Of a stretch of DNA of 64,000 nt, positions 12,633 through 25,006 are shown one piece after another. The notes beneath the pieces were generated by a model, which ran no database searches, was not told the origin of the DNA, and saw only the letters and a program-made list of their open reading frames with translations. Source of the stretch: Lumnitzera littorea (taxonomy: Eukaryota; Streptophyta; Magnoliopsida; Myrtales; Combretaceae); NCBI GenBank assembly GCA_024138015.1, contig JAMXBB010000011.1, forward strand, positions 38,445,893 through 38,509,892. The letters are read 5' to 3'. Both the position numbers and the translations under genes were made by a program. Position 1 is the first letter of the stretch. Each line of letters opens with the position of its first letter.

Positions 12633-12637
12633 CTCCT
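12633..12637. other. Gypsy-1 right target site duplication (CTCCT)
   Basis: This is an identical copy of the left duplication. LINE coding sequence resumes directly after it. Confidence 0.9.
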
Positions 12638-12648
12638 TATTTACGTTT

Positions 12649-13341
12649 ATGATTAAAGGTGTTTTGAGGGAACAGAATGATCGCACTTTTAGGACAGCAA
12701 GCCAAGATAAATCATGGTTAAGACTAGTATGTAAGGAAACACATGAATGGTGGTCCATCAATAGGAAAAAAAGGATAGAAGGTAAAAAAAGAGAAATAGT
12801 AAAGAAGTGGATTATGCCACAAAACGAGACATAAAGATAAATTGTGATGTTGCAATAGACTAGAGAGGAAGGAATGCCTTAGTTGTTGTAGTATGTCATG
12901 ATCATGAGGGTTGAATTCTTAGAGGTGCTTAGTCTAGACGAGTGGGATTAATGACTTTAGAAGTAGAATTGGCATCTATTCTCACTGCACTATGTCTTGC
13001 TTTTGAGAAGAGATGGGATGACATTATAGTTGAATTGGATAGCTCCCTTATGATAAAGCTCATTGAACAAAGGTGATCAAGTAAAATTCTAATTATATCA
13101 TTATTCACTAGTGTATTCCCTTGTTTGTTAAGTTTGACTATATCTCTATTTGCAGGACAAGCATGAAGCTAATACGGTTATGGATTCTCTAGCTAAAGAG
13201 AGCTTGCGCTTAGGAATTTCTCATGAGTTTTGTTCTTCTTTTCCAATAAGTTTGTTAGACTTAGTCTCTTTAAACTTTGGATTTGACCAAAGTGTTATTC
13301 TATCTTGGAGGCAAGGCACTTATCCAAGCCAACCAAGGTAG
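12649..13341 (+). pseudogene. LINE RNase H domain (broken)
   Basis: This is the RNase H-like domain found at the C terminus of plant L1 ORF2, which would remove RNA from the RNA-DNA hybrid. The lead-in frame (12649-12834) contains KKWIMPQNET. A +1 shift then opens DIKINCDVAID, matching the KINxDGA block that holds the first catalytic Asp. Further on are a VVVVCHDHEG segment and, after stops, HEANTVMDSLAKESLRLG at about 13162-13215, matching the final NxxAD.LAK block. The match to the interrupted LINE upstream, the same strand and the flanking CTCCT duplication show it is the displaced 3' part of the same element. Confidence 0.72.
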
Positions 13342-13430
13342 TAGAGTCTCTTTTTGTGTTTTGATTGTTAGTGTAAGACATGTGCTCGTTTTTTTAATAT
13401 ATTTACCCTTTACTTAAAAAAGGTTTTTTG

Positions 13431-16148
13431 GTTAAATGTACATCATGTGACATCTCTCAAACAAAGTATGATAAAACTTGAAATATCGATTTGCCTTTTG
13501 TTACCATAGTTTACAATTCATCAAAATTCTGACATTATGCATGCTTTATAGAGAGCACCCCTATGATTAGGTGACTTTCTAAAAAGCAATTGGTAATAAG
13601 GATGAAACCATAAAAGGAGTATCATATCAAAGTAAATTATACCTCGATGTGTGGAGTCTCAATCATATAAGAAGTACCAAAGTAGTTCACCAGTAAAAAA
13701 AAAAAGAGCTACATGCCATGTAGGGTGAAGTGCCATAATATATGATATCTATTGAACCTATATGGTAGCACCTATAAAGTCCTCTCTACTTGTTATTTTT
13801 GACCTATATGAGGATACTGACAAGGATGTCAATTTCATAGATGGGAAGATTGTGATATTCCTTAAATAGCATAAAACTTTAAATATTGAGCCATATTTTG
13901 ATTTAATAGCTTAGAATTTATCAAAACTCTAATATTAAGCATGGTGAAAGTAGTAACACTCTTAAGAAGGGTGAATCTCTTAGGAAACATCTATCACTAC
14001 GTACAAAACCATGACTATTATTATGCCAAAGTGGACAATATTATGATAGTAGAGTTTCACTAGTTATACATCCTTTCCTTTGTAGGTTATTGATGTTGTT
14101 CTTATTCTTTTTAATAGTATGTTTCTTCTAGAAGATATTTTCCAAACTTTTTCTTTCTTCAACTTTTGTTATAATCAAAACTTTATAATTGTAAGAGGTC
14201 GTAACTATTAGTGGTTTTTTTAACAATATGTGATAGTTAGAGGCAAGTGTAGCAATTGGGGGTTTATGGTGGTGGTGGTTAATAATCATGAACATTACAA
14301 TGAGAAAAGAGAAATTTGAAAAAAAAAAAAAAGAAAAAGAAATGAGAAAAGTGATTCGGTAAAAAAATGAAATAAAATAAATTGTTTAGAATAATTTAAA
14401 AAATTACATGTGTTTTGAGGGTTTTGGAAATAAAAGATATGTGTTTTACTTTTTGACAAATTCAATTAAGAACATATGTTAGCTTCTTATTAGTTTATGA
14501 TAATTTACTTATTAAACATAATATTAAAAAAAGAATTTAATAAAAAATATGTTAAAAAATTAAAATTTTATATAAAAAGAAAAACGAAAGTTAAAATATG
14601 TAGAAAAATGAAAAAGAAACGTTAATAAGCACTTTGTGATCATTTCCACCACTTTAATACCAAGGAGTGGTTGGCAATTATATTAAAATGGGTTGTACAA
14701 TCCTTGAATCAATTATTGACTATCACTTATCCAACGAGGTGGATCAAGACGACCTAGTAAATTTGGTTGTTGCAACCCATTTGTAAATGGGTCATGTCAC
14801 CTATCTCCATCTCCCCAAAAAATTGAAAAAGGAAAAAAATATTGATGAAAATTCATCATCTTTTTTTTTTTTTTCAATTTTGAGATGATAAGTAGTTGCC
14901 CACCGCTCTAGGAAGGTTATGTTAACCCTCCAAAATGGTAAGCGAGTGCTCACCACTCCAATTTTGTTTTAATTTTAGGGTAGTCCCATGACCTAGAGGA
15001 TGTCACGACTACTATAAGCTAGTCGATGGTCACATACAATTATGGTGTCACTTGATCTGCTTAAAAAAATGGATCACAATCCATAAGATTTATTTGGTCG
15101 TTTACAACTATTGCAATCGTATGGAGTAGCCAATGCGTAATGCCTCTGATAAACTTTCTTATCACCCTTATCCATAGAGTGGCTAGAAATAACTATTGAT
15201 TGAGGTTGTTTGCAAGTCTTTAATATGCTACTTGATGATTACATGGTGTTTCCTTCTACATAACTATCACTGACTAAACATATTCCAATGTCGTAATTGG
15301 TTATTGTGATTATGCTACTAAATGCTTATGTAATGTTGTTGGGATTTGTATTAACTTGATAAAGAAGCTAGGTGCTAACCTTACCTTCTAAGGTATTTAC
15401 TTTGGTGAACCCGTTATCAAGGTCTTAGAAATGTAAATGTAAATGAAACAAAATAAGGCTTGGTTGATAAATAAAGAGTAAGTTTGCTTAGTAATTTGTT
15501 AGGTATTGCTTAATATGTGATTCAATATGTTTATAGCATGGCACGAAAATGACTTATAAGTCAAGTTTTCAAAAACTAAGATTTTTTTATAAAATGTTAG
15601 GTTTATTAAGTAAACAACTTGATTTATAAAAGCTGAGTTTTCAAGCATGTAAAATTTGCATTGTATCTACCAAGCTAACTATATTGCTGGGTTTTCTAAT
15701 TAAAAGAAGTAGTTATCACTAGGCCGGGTTATGGTAACTCTTTGTTGTACTACTAAGTTCTTGGACTTTATATCTAAATACTCGGATTGAAGTCAACCAA
15801 CCATATAACTAGGTTGAGCTAGGATATTAGTGTTGATAGATGTCACATGTATGAGCATAGCATACATTATCTGCATTAACTTCTTAGCTAGGATATAAGA
15901 TAATATATTTTGACTAATCATTTGCTAAGATGATTATTATGTTAGATTGCGCTTGTGTTTATCACTTATTTATCCTCTTTCATTCATCTTACAATAAAGT
16001 AAGGGATAAATTGTCTTATCCTCAAGTTATGAAGAAAGATTAGATTAGATATCACACCATTGTATAGGTAGAGAGAGATTAGGATTAGGTCCATTGGCGA
16101 GAAAATATGATGTTGTGGTTAACGGTTTGGATTTGATGTGAATTTATT
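13431..16148. other. AT-rich intergenic DNA
   Basis: I see no gene. It contains an old 400-bp-offset duplication (13471 to about 14060), several A or T runs (near 14320 and 14860), and unique-looking AT-rich sequence. No coding domain, RNA gene or clear transposon border was recognised. Confidence 0.4.
13471..14060 (+). repeat. Degenerate direct duplication, 400-bp offset
   Basis: The segment beginning ATAAAACTTGAAATAT at 13471 recurs as ATAAAACTTTAAATAT at exactly 13871. Similarity continues through a block ending ATTATGCATG in the first copy and ATTAAGCATG in the second, and weakly further to a shared CCAAAGT block near 14027. It is an old tandem duplication; its function is unknown. Confidence 0.6.
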
Positions 16149-17509
16149 GTTATGCCCCGAAGCGGCAAAGTCGTAACAATCCTACTATATAAACTATTTT
16201 AGGATAGAAGTTAACCTTGTAACCACTATCTTAAACCTGATTTAAATAAGGCATCCACGACCAACCCACTTTGAAGTATATAGTTTATAAATTAAGCATT
16301 TTAATTACCTACGAAAATATGAAAAATACATACTAAGATTTAAATAAGCTGAGTAACGTTTACAAGATTTAGTAACCTAATCTTACTTTATTTAAGTAAT
16401 ATATAAATTGATATAAAAAAAATTTAAAGATAAGGCCCAAACTTCAAGAGTATAATTAATCCTTAGTTTTATCTCCTCACTCCTCAAGATCCAGCAGTTG
16501 GAAGCTTTAGGGTAATTATAAAGCTACTTCTTAACTAGCACTTACAACAACATATATAGGGATCAACCACTCAATTATTGAGACAGAAACTTAAAATTAC
16601 AAATTAAGTACAAATAAGGTTATCGACCAATTATTTTAATGCAATATAACAAACAAATGCCATTGCAATACGTTATCCGGTTTATTGTAAGATTGAAAAA
16701 ATTATACCCACACTAATTTGGGTTAAGGAGTTTAATGCACACTTTAACAGCTCACAACCAAACCTAAACTTGTATAATGGAGACACTGCTCCTCTTATGA
16801 CTACCTTCGAGCTACTACCTTCACCCTTACCATGACTTCTTCTTCTATCACTTATTTCAACTAAGGATAAAAAAGGGACTATTATATTATCTAATGCTAT
16901 CCCTTTCGAAAGGGTCAGTATTTAGCCAAAGAACCCTAAACACTTTCCCTAATGGGTTGCATTGCATGATCCATTTAGATTTACAAGTCATATATTTAAT
17001 TAAGTCCAATTTAAGGCATTTAATCATTTCATTCAAAACAAAAAATTACAACCCAAAGCATCAAACTAGAATCATACAATGAAACATAGAAACATGCACA
17101 CACAAGCATGCGCATAAGTAAGCTATATAATAAACACAATCAAATATAATCTCAAACCTCTGAGTACTATAACACAGTACTTCGAAATACAGTAATATAT
17201 TGATCCTGAACTTACCTACACTTCTCACTTGCTCACTTAAGGTGCAGCTCGTAATAGGCTATACCGATAATTCCTATAATACAAATATTGTTTTAGTTTT
17301 CACATAATTTCCATAGACAGATTTTATTCTATAATTTAAATTATTATTTTTAGTTTAGGGTCTTATTATATTTAGTTATTCTAGTCTGTCTCTTAGGATT
17401 ACTTCTCTTATTCAGTCAAGTTCAAAATTTTACCAATTTAGATTTAACCTCTAAATCAGTTTCTAATCCAAAAATTGTCTACATTTTAACCTAACCACTC
17501 ATACATGTG

Positions 17510-17549
<40 letters not shown>

Positions 17550-19445
17550 CTTTAAATCATTAGTTTTAGTTTAAAATTATAATTTAACTCAATTGCTTAA
17601 GTTTTATATTACCTATAACCAAACTAGTTTTAAGCTAATTTCTGATTCAATTCCTGAATTTGGTTCTAATTTAGTTTTTAATTATAGGTTTTCTATGTAA
17701 ACTCTAGGAATTCCTTCCAAACTAATATGTAAAATTCATCTAACTATACTTAGATATTCTAAATCTACTATCTAGCTCCTAACTAATATTTTGGTTAGTA
17801 TAATATACTCTACTCCTAATTTAACTATCGAATTTACTCTCAATATGAGAATAACCTATATTTTTCATATAATTTCCTAATTTCATAATCCAAATAAGAT
17901 TTATATAATATTCATAATATCATAATATTATAAATTTTAACATAGTATTCTCTACTCGTTAATTTCCTATATTCACATATTACCCACTATTTCCTAATTT
18001 ACACATACAACAAATATCTAACCTCTCCAACATCACAAATACCATCCCTAATCAGTAACTAACTTATCAAAATATATAATTATACCATAAACCAGAATTT
18101 CCACCAAATTAACATTAAATTATAAAATTAAGCTCACAAATTACCTTTTTTGTATGATTTTAGGCCTAATAATTAAGTAAAATTTTAGATAATAAATTTT
18201 CAAAAAAACTCTTCATAACATTATCATATAAATCTTAAATAGTCTATAAAAAATTTTTAAGGTTAAAACTACATTATTAAGGTAATTAAAATCAAAATTA
18301 AAATAAAAAACTAACTCAAGTTTAGTGTTTTTTTAAGAGAAGTATATATTAGAGCCTAAATTTATCAAAATGATATTTTTTCCAAAAATCTACATACAAA
18401 AATATCCTATAATACTAAATTTCATAATTTTTCATAATTATTTGATATTTTTAATAAATTAAACAAATTCGAAAGAGAAACCGAAACTCACCAATCAAAG
18501 GACTTTCGACCACCAACGGTGGCTCCACCCTTGTCGACACAACCAGGTAGTGGGTTTACTATTTGATGGTGGTGGCCGTCCCTCCTCAAGTGGTCAAGGG
18601 ATGAGCATTTACCATATAGGCGCTATTTACACGCTATTTTTGTAGAAATATTCTCGCATCCTTTCTTAACCTCTCTTTAATTTTCTGGCTTCCTAATTTC
18701 CTAAACTGAGTTTTGGTGGGTGTCTTCTAAATTTATAGGAGGGTTTAGGGTTTTTCTTTGAATTTTAGATTGCCAAATGTCCCTTGTTTTCCATTTTTCC
18801 ACTTTCTAATTGTCCTAATGCTATTGGTTGATTTTATTTCTTTATATCCTAGCATGCCATACCCTTATTCTAGACAATTCCACACTTTGTAACATTTTTC
18901 TGATTTTTATTTAATTTTTCTTAATTAATTAGCATCATTTTAATATATTTAAGGTGTTTTAAGTAATTTTAGGTATTTTTACCTACATATAAATTCATAT
19001 ATAGTAAAAATAAACACTATTTAATATCATTTATGTTATTTTATGATTTTTAGTGTATATATAATCTATCTCTATTGATTTTTTAATTATCAAAACTCGT
19101 TTTACGTATTTATGATAAAAATAGGTAATATACATATAACTTAATGTTATAATATTTAATTATTTATTTCATAAATCTAAACTCACATGATCACTTTTAT
19201 TAATATTTCTAACTTCATCGTAAAATTTTGGTTTAATTAGATAACTTACCCAATCACCTTAACTTTATATATCAAACTTTGAATACCTAAATGCAAAGCT
19301 TATACTTATGAGCAAGTGGGATGGGACTTTTAAAATTTGAAGGTAATCGCTATATTTGAGACGTCATGCTCCATTTCTTGGTCACTAACACATACATTTT
19401 CGTGATGGTTAAATATGGATAGTCTTAAAATATATATAGAAAATT
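16149..19445 (-). repeat. Probable large Gypsy-type LTR, minus strand
   Basis: The left edge reads TGTTATGCCCCGAAGCGG. Read on the minus strand this gives an end in GGGGCATAACA, like the U5 end of large plant chromovirus LTRs. On the minus strand a TATA-like CTATAAATTT lies at 18733-18742, followed by a leader with GC-richer stretches (18480-18620). A related edge sequence recurs at 19446. No coding domain, primer site or polypurine tract was found beside it, so it could be a solo LTR. Lineage and right border are uncertain. Confidence 0.35.
17515..17547. repeat. (AT)n microsatellite
   Basis: An uninterrupted alternating AT run of about 33 bases. Confidence 0.95.
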
Positions 19446-19600
19446 GGTATCACACCCCAAATAGGAGAAATCGTAACAATTCTACTGTGTAAATTAACCT
19501 AAGATAGAAGCTGACTTTACAATTGCTATTGTAGATATAGTCCATACAAGGCATATATGACTCAACCGACTTGAAGCATCCAGTCTGATGCTTATCAATA
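19446..19600. repeat. Diverged second copy of the 16149 LTR edge
   Basis: TATCACACCCCAAATAGG, then AAATCGTAACAATTCTACT, parallels the sequence starting at 16150 (AAGTCGTAACAATCCTACT). The GATAGAAG block and an AAGGCAT block further on also match. The similarity fades after about 150 bases, so this is a truncated or older relative, not a matched LTR pair. Confidence 0.5.
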
Positions 19601-19745
19601 ATCAAACATGTGGTACTCAAAATACCTGTTCAGTACTACTTGTTATCTGACAAAACAACAATATTTATATAAATGTTTCCACACATAGAGTTATAATTTA
19701 AATTAAGATTTTACAAAAGTCATAAGTCTTAAAGTCTATTTACAA

Positions 19746-19831
19746 TAAAATAAAAAACTAGTAGGCTTCCTAGAGAATTTCTGAAACTTTTTGAAAGACC
19801 TTTTGGCCTAACCTACTAGTTTTTTATTTTA
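19746..19831. repeat. Perfect 20-bp inverted repeat beside the gap
   Basis: TAAAATAAAAAACTAGTAGG at 19746-19765 is exactly the reverse complement of 19812-19831, with a 46-base spacer. It ends 12 bases before the homopolymer run and gap, so it may be biological or an assembly fold-back. Confidence 0.8.
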
Positions 19832-19843
19832 AGCTATAACCTA

Positions 19844-19865
19844 CCCCCCCCCCCCCCCCCCCCNN
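19844..19865. other. C homopolymer and NN assembly gap
   Basis: Twenty C residues (19844-19863) are followed by two N. This marks an unresolved junction. The 3' end of Copia-A would be expected exactly here, so that element's 3' LTR cannot be judged. Confidence 0.98.
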
Positions 19866-19884
19866 TTAAACTAGTTCCTCCTCC

Positions 19885-20824
19885 CCCCCTTTGGCCCCAA
19901 GGTAGGACTTTACGAAGACCCAACTTAGATTTGGCAAAGACAAGGGAGGCTTTAAGAACTAGTTTAATCAAGAAATCAACAAGTTGAGATTTGGATGGGA
20001 CATAGACTGTTTGCAAAAAGCCACGTGCAACTTGATCTCTAATAAAGTGAACATCTATAGCATTGTGTTTAGTATGACTGTAATAGTAAGGATGATCAAA
20101 AAGCAATTGTGCAGATTTGTTGTCATAGTTTAAGGGAATAGGAAGGGAAAGAGATACACCAAGGTCTTGCAAAATATAGGAAATCCATAGAAGTTCCTTA
20201 GTTGTTATAGCCATGCTTAGATACTCAGCTTTTGTACAAGATGTAGAAACAATGGTTTACTTCTTTATCTTCTAAGAAATGAAGGAATTCATAAGCAAGA
20301 TACAAAAACCCACAACAGACATTCAATCAAATGGACAAGCAACCCAATCTAAATCAGAGAAAGAGGACAACTAAAAAGTATTACTAGATGGATAAAACAA
20401 TCCAAGATTTATTGACCCTTTAAAGTGTTTAAGCAAATGAAATTTTTCTTTGAGATGATTAACACAAGGGTAAGAAAGAAATCGACCCAATCAATGAATT
20501 AGAAAAGAAACATTGGGCATTGTCAGAGTTAAGTATAGAAGTTGCCCAACAATCCTACGGTAGATAGTAGGATCATCCAAAACAACACCGACATCTTCAA
20601 TAAGCTTCAAGTTGGATGGAAATGGACACTTGACTGGTTTGGCCGTAGATAATCCACAATCAGACAAAATATCCAAAAGAAACTTATGTTGATGAATAAC
20701 ACTATCAAGATCTGTACGAAAGAGCTCAAGTCTAAGGAAGTATTTGGTAAGACCAAGATCCTTGATAGAAAAAGCACAATGTAGCTAAGACTTAAGTACT
20801 TCAATAAAAGATACATTAGTGCTG
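19885..20824 (-). pseudogene. Copia-A RT C-terminal part and RNase H
   Basis: Read leftward from 20824, the frame contains FSIKDLGLTKYFLRLELFRT, the Copia IKDLGxLxYFLGxE block. Next come LLDILSDCGLSTAKPVKCPF and a YRRIVGQLLYLTLTMPNVSF segment (20676-20491), matching YRxLVGxLxYLTxTRPDI. RNase H follows: ELLWISYILQDLGV, then YDNKSAQLLFDHPYYYSHTK with HNAIDVHFIRDQVARG (20214-20000), and QLVDFLIKLVL replacing QLADIFTKAL. The end runs into a G-rich tract and the gap. A frameshift near 20670 and stops near 20240 inactivate it. Confidence 0.87.
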
Positions 20825-22235
20825 TGGTCCCATATAAGATATCAAGAGAGGGTAGGGGATGGGGTAAATTAATATCTTTAAACTTTTGAAAATTTTTCAA
20901 TATAAGATGAATAAAATTTATCCCTCTTAACAATTTATAATGGTGAACAATGATATTTAACAATTTAATACACAACAATAAAGCAAAGTAAAAGAATAAC
21001 GAAAGAGAATATCAGGTAGAGATTTTATGGAGCTTCGGCCTTCTACCTACTACCCTCTTCTATCTCCACTGCTGGGGACTCGATCTACTTCATCGGTGCC
21101 ATTCCACTAGATCTACTAAATCTAATCACAAAAATTGCAAGTGTTTATCACATATGGACTTTACAATCCTCTACTCTACCTATGTAGCCTTTCTACAATC
21201 TAAACTAATACAGATCTATAAAGTACAAATGTACTTGTCTTAACACTTAAACAACAAATAAGAATTACAAATTACAAATGAGAACAAAAGTATAAATCTC
21301 AAATAATTTTGCCCAAGAGAAAAATGATCAATGTTGAATAATTTGCTTTGATGCAGCTATTTAAAGAAAAATCTAAAATACTTTCTATGACTTTTTAAAA
21401 GGTATAATCTGATCTTAATTTTTTGTTTTTGCGAGAGATCTTTCCTGAGTAGCACTCAAACATTTTTTAATCCTTTCTCTTTTATATATAAATCTTCCAA
21501 TAGCTAATTACATAAAGATTATCCTCACTTCTGTATTTATCCAACCATTAGTTATTCAAGATAATCCTTAGATATTTTAAGAGGATCTTAGTTATTTGAA
21601 TTTCAAAAACAACTCTCCTTATCTTGCTTCAATCAAATAACCACTAGATTTGCTTCTAATTTGAAATAGTCGAGATGATATGCCTTATCAGAAACTTCTA
21701 GATAAAACTCATATTTAACATTTGAATTTTCATAAAATCCGATTTAACCTTATCCTTATCCATATTTGTGCATATCTTGATTTTTCAAAAATTAATTCGC
21801 TCAAAGATAATCCTAATAGATCTTAATTCCATCTTAAGTGAAACGGGATTAAATATATTTTCCTAATACACCCAATCTAGTGGAGTTAGGGCTTAATTAA
21901 TTTAAATATAATTTAAAGCTATTTTCAATGTCATACTTCCAAACTTACTTCCCAAACAAGCTTCTAAAGAATATTAGCCTTTCATTTCTAAACTTTCTAA
22001 ATAAGCTTTTAAAGTGTTGTATCAATTCTTCTTATGAAAGCTTCTAAAATATTCATTGAAGATTTTCATACTAGTCTATATTCAGTCAATTCAAAGCTTT
22101 TGAATAAGCTTTTAAATACAACTTAGTTTTGCAAAATTAAACTTTCTGAAAGACCTTTTGTAAGCTGCATTCTTAATGATTCATTAGCATTTAACCCTTT
22201 TTATTATCATTAAAATATATAAGAGATATCTAACA
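20825..22235 (-). repeat. Copia-B 3' LTR (left copy)
   Basis: In plus orientation it starts TGGTCCCATATAAG and ends GAGATATCTAACA. On the minus strand it therefore begins TGTTAGATATCTC, the complete 5' edge of the LTR. It aligns along its length with 30098-31490. Confidence 0.92.
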
Positions 22236-22249
22236 TTCTCTCCCTTTTT
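22236..22249 (-). other. Copia-B polypurine tract
   Basis: The minus-strand AAAAAGGGAGAGAA directly precedes the LTR start TGTTAGA. This is the expected plus-strand priming site. Confidence 0.85.
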
Positions 22250-22566
22250 GATGATGACAAAAATGTTATTATAAAACCAGATCACAAAAAAAAAAAAAAT
22301 TCACGATTACATATTCATGCAATGTGTAGGTAGTATGCAGTGTGACTGTTTTTGGTTTTTCTCTCCCCCTTTTTGTTATCATTCTTAATAAACTCTCCCT
22401 TAATCTTCATAAAATGTGCAAGTTTGAATATAATAGACATGAAAGATCAAATTGTGTTGATTAAGGAAATATCATAACCAAGTTCAGAAACAAAACATAA
22501 ATAATAAGAAATAAGTCCACAAGCAAACAAAAACAAAATATGCTAGAACAAGAGAAAGAGAAACAA

Positions 22567-24722
22567 TCATTTTTTGGATCGCTTTGTTTTCTTCCTAACA
22601 TATAGTTTGAATTTGCTAGATTATGATGGAAGAACTTTGCTGGGAGAATGAGTAGCATCAAAAGATGTTGCAATAGATAAAGTGGGTTCTTTGCTTTTGT
22701 CAAATGATGGTATAATCTAGATGGGATCAAGTGGAGAAGTTTCTTTAGTGGAAGCTGTAGATACAGTTTCAGTGTGGCCTTCAGGAAATGTCTACTCTTC
22801 AGGATTAAGAACAGGAGTAGCAACTTGAGTTGATTTGTTAGGACATTGTGGTGAGATAACAGGGGTCTTATCTGAAGTTAAAACAAAACTGAAAACAATT
22901 TGGTCCATTAGTTGAATAGAAGGATCAAGTTTAAGAAGTGTAAGAAGAGTATCCAAAACTGGTACAGATGGTTTTATAGGTGTGAGATGAGGTTCAAATG
23001 CAAGTGTAGGTGGTTCAGTGGTTTGGTTTTGTATAAGGGGTTCAGGATCAACAGTAGAATGTGCTTAGTCAGTAAGGTTTGATTCAATAATAGACTCCTT
23101 AACCTAAGCTTTGAATAAGTCTTTCATTCTGACAATTTGATCCTTAACAATTTTTTTCCTACAACTTCTTTAATTCGTTTAGAAATTTGTACCAAAAAGG
23201 CTGAGCTTTCCCCTTGTTTGTAGTGAACTAGCTAAATCTCTGAACTATCTGAGTCACCTTCTAAAGTTGTCCTGGTTGGTTCCCTAAATTCAATGCCACC
23301 TGATCTTTTAATAAATTTCCCTTTCTTCTTTGGTTTCTTCTCAATTGGCTCCTTTCCTCTTTTCCTTTTCTTTCCATTGCCTTTTTCTTCAATAATAATG
23401 ACCCTTCCTTCAAATTTGAGGGATGCACAAATATTCTTCCATTATGTGAATGCCAAAGCTTGTCATTTACATAGATTCCCATCATTTTAAAGATTCTTTC
23501 ACTGAGTCTAATAGGAGAAAAAGGAAAATTTATTTCTCTTGGAAGTTTTAACTTCTTGAAATTAAAAAGTGCCATCAACATATTTCTATATTGCCTAACA
23601 TTCACATGCTGCCAACATATTTCTATATTGCCTAACATTCACATGCTGCCACATGTGTTGCATCATTAATTTCACATCTACCTATCTTTTCCCCAACATT
23701 GCTAAGATTACTAATGCATCCTCTTTAGTTATAGAGGTTGCACTACCCTTCCTAGGTAGCACAAAAGAGTTAACAAATTTGTGTAAAATTCTAACTAACA
23801 ATTCAAACTCTATACTGAAAATATCTCTCCATGTCTCCAAATCGATTCCATCATTCAATTCAGTGAATAAATTTTCCTTTGTCAATTGTCTTAAGCTTTC
23901 ATCATCATTCAATTATTTAATGTCAAAGCATTTTAGAATGTCCTTCTTAGTGATTTCTATCTTCTATCATAATACAGTTGACTTCCAAACTTCTTGATTT
24001 TTACCATCAAGGTTTCTATAAAATTCATCTATCAATTCTCCAAATATCACTCCATGCAAATCAACCAAACCATTTAAACCCAATCTATTTAAATAATCTT
24101 TCTAGTAAAAACCATTCTTCTCAAAGTATTCAAGGTCTAAATAATCTTTGATGGACAGATTTTTACCTTTTACAGTATACTACTTCTTGGGTTTATTCTT
24201 TGATTTGAAGGAGGGAATTGAAGCCTTAACTTTAGGATTTTTCCACCTTTTGGGGAGATTTCGAAGTCTTCTTAACTAAGGTAGCCGACTTAGATTTTCA
24301 AAGAGATTTCCTTAGCTTCGGAATAGGATCAAGTTTTGAAGGATTTCCTTTAGAAACTTCTTTAGATGGTTTTCCTAAGCGTTCAAATTCTTTTGATTCA
24401 GCAACTTCTTCGGATGAACTGGTTTCTTTATCATCTTGAACAACCTTCTGAATAACTTCTTGAACTTGTTCAGAATGTACTTCAAGGCATTCTTCTTACT
24501 CACTTCTTGGGCATTCTCTTCCGATGGTTCATCTCAAAGTTTAAGGGTTAAAGTTTTTTCAAATGATTCTTGGTGTGTTTCAGAGGGTGGATTTGGTTAA
24601 GGATTTGCAGGATTGGTAGTTTCTATTTCTTATTCATAAAAAATGATGGGATTCTTGGGATCATTTTGGATTTTTGATTTAATCCCTCTAGCTACAATGT
24701 GGTTAGATTTTATGGGTACCAT
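22567..24722 (-). pseudogene. Copia-B extra (env-position) ORF, broken
   Basis: This third coding region lies between pol and the 3' LTR, where Sireviruses carry an env-like ORF of uncertain role. The candidate ATG at 24722 opens MVPIKSNHIVARGI. A Pro/Ser/Glu-rich, Lys-rich N part follows. The middle has DLHGVIFGELIDEFYRNLDG and later DLETWRDIFSIEFELLVRIL (23850-23790), resembling the plant transposon-protein domain with its VxEFYxNL block. The C part is Thr/Pro-rich and ends KKTKRSKK at a stop near 22567. Stops and frame changes are frequent. A direct repeat of CATGCTGCCA with neighbouring bases (about 23575-23650) shows local duplication. Function is unknown. Confidence 0.65.
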
Positions 24723-25006
24723 TAGAGTTGAGATGGGAAAAAATACAAGAGAAGAATAGGAAAGGTTTGATGAAGAGGGAGAAAGAGAGAATAGAAATAA
24801 GGCTTTTATGAGTAATTAAACTGCTCATGTAGTAGCAGTTATCCAAAGGAAATGAACTGACTTAATGGACCCACTAAAGAGGATTTTGTAGATCCACTAA
24901 GAACATGCTAAGGCCCTCAAAATTTTCATGTCCAATAGATAGTGAAAAAACTTGTACGTGACAAACAGAAAAAATAACCAAGAAAAATTAAAAAAAAAAA
25001 ACTAAA

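Larger units (their letters stand above)
3820..13430 (+). mobile_element. L1-type LINE split by Gypsy-1
   Basis: A non-LTR retrotransposon remnant. The left part (3820-5957) encodes reverse transcriptase and the zf-RVT-like region. The right part (12638 to about 13430) encodes the RNase H domain that ends ORF2 in many plant L1 elements. The parts are separated by a complete LTR retrotransposon flanked by the 5-bp duplication CTCCT, so they were once contiguous. The endonuclease domain and ORF1 are not visible upstream, so the copy is 5'-truncated or decayed. The 3' end is not sharp. An A-rich stretch near 13417 may be the tail region, so the right border is approximate. Many in-frame stops show the copy is dead. 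Confidence 0.85.
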
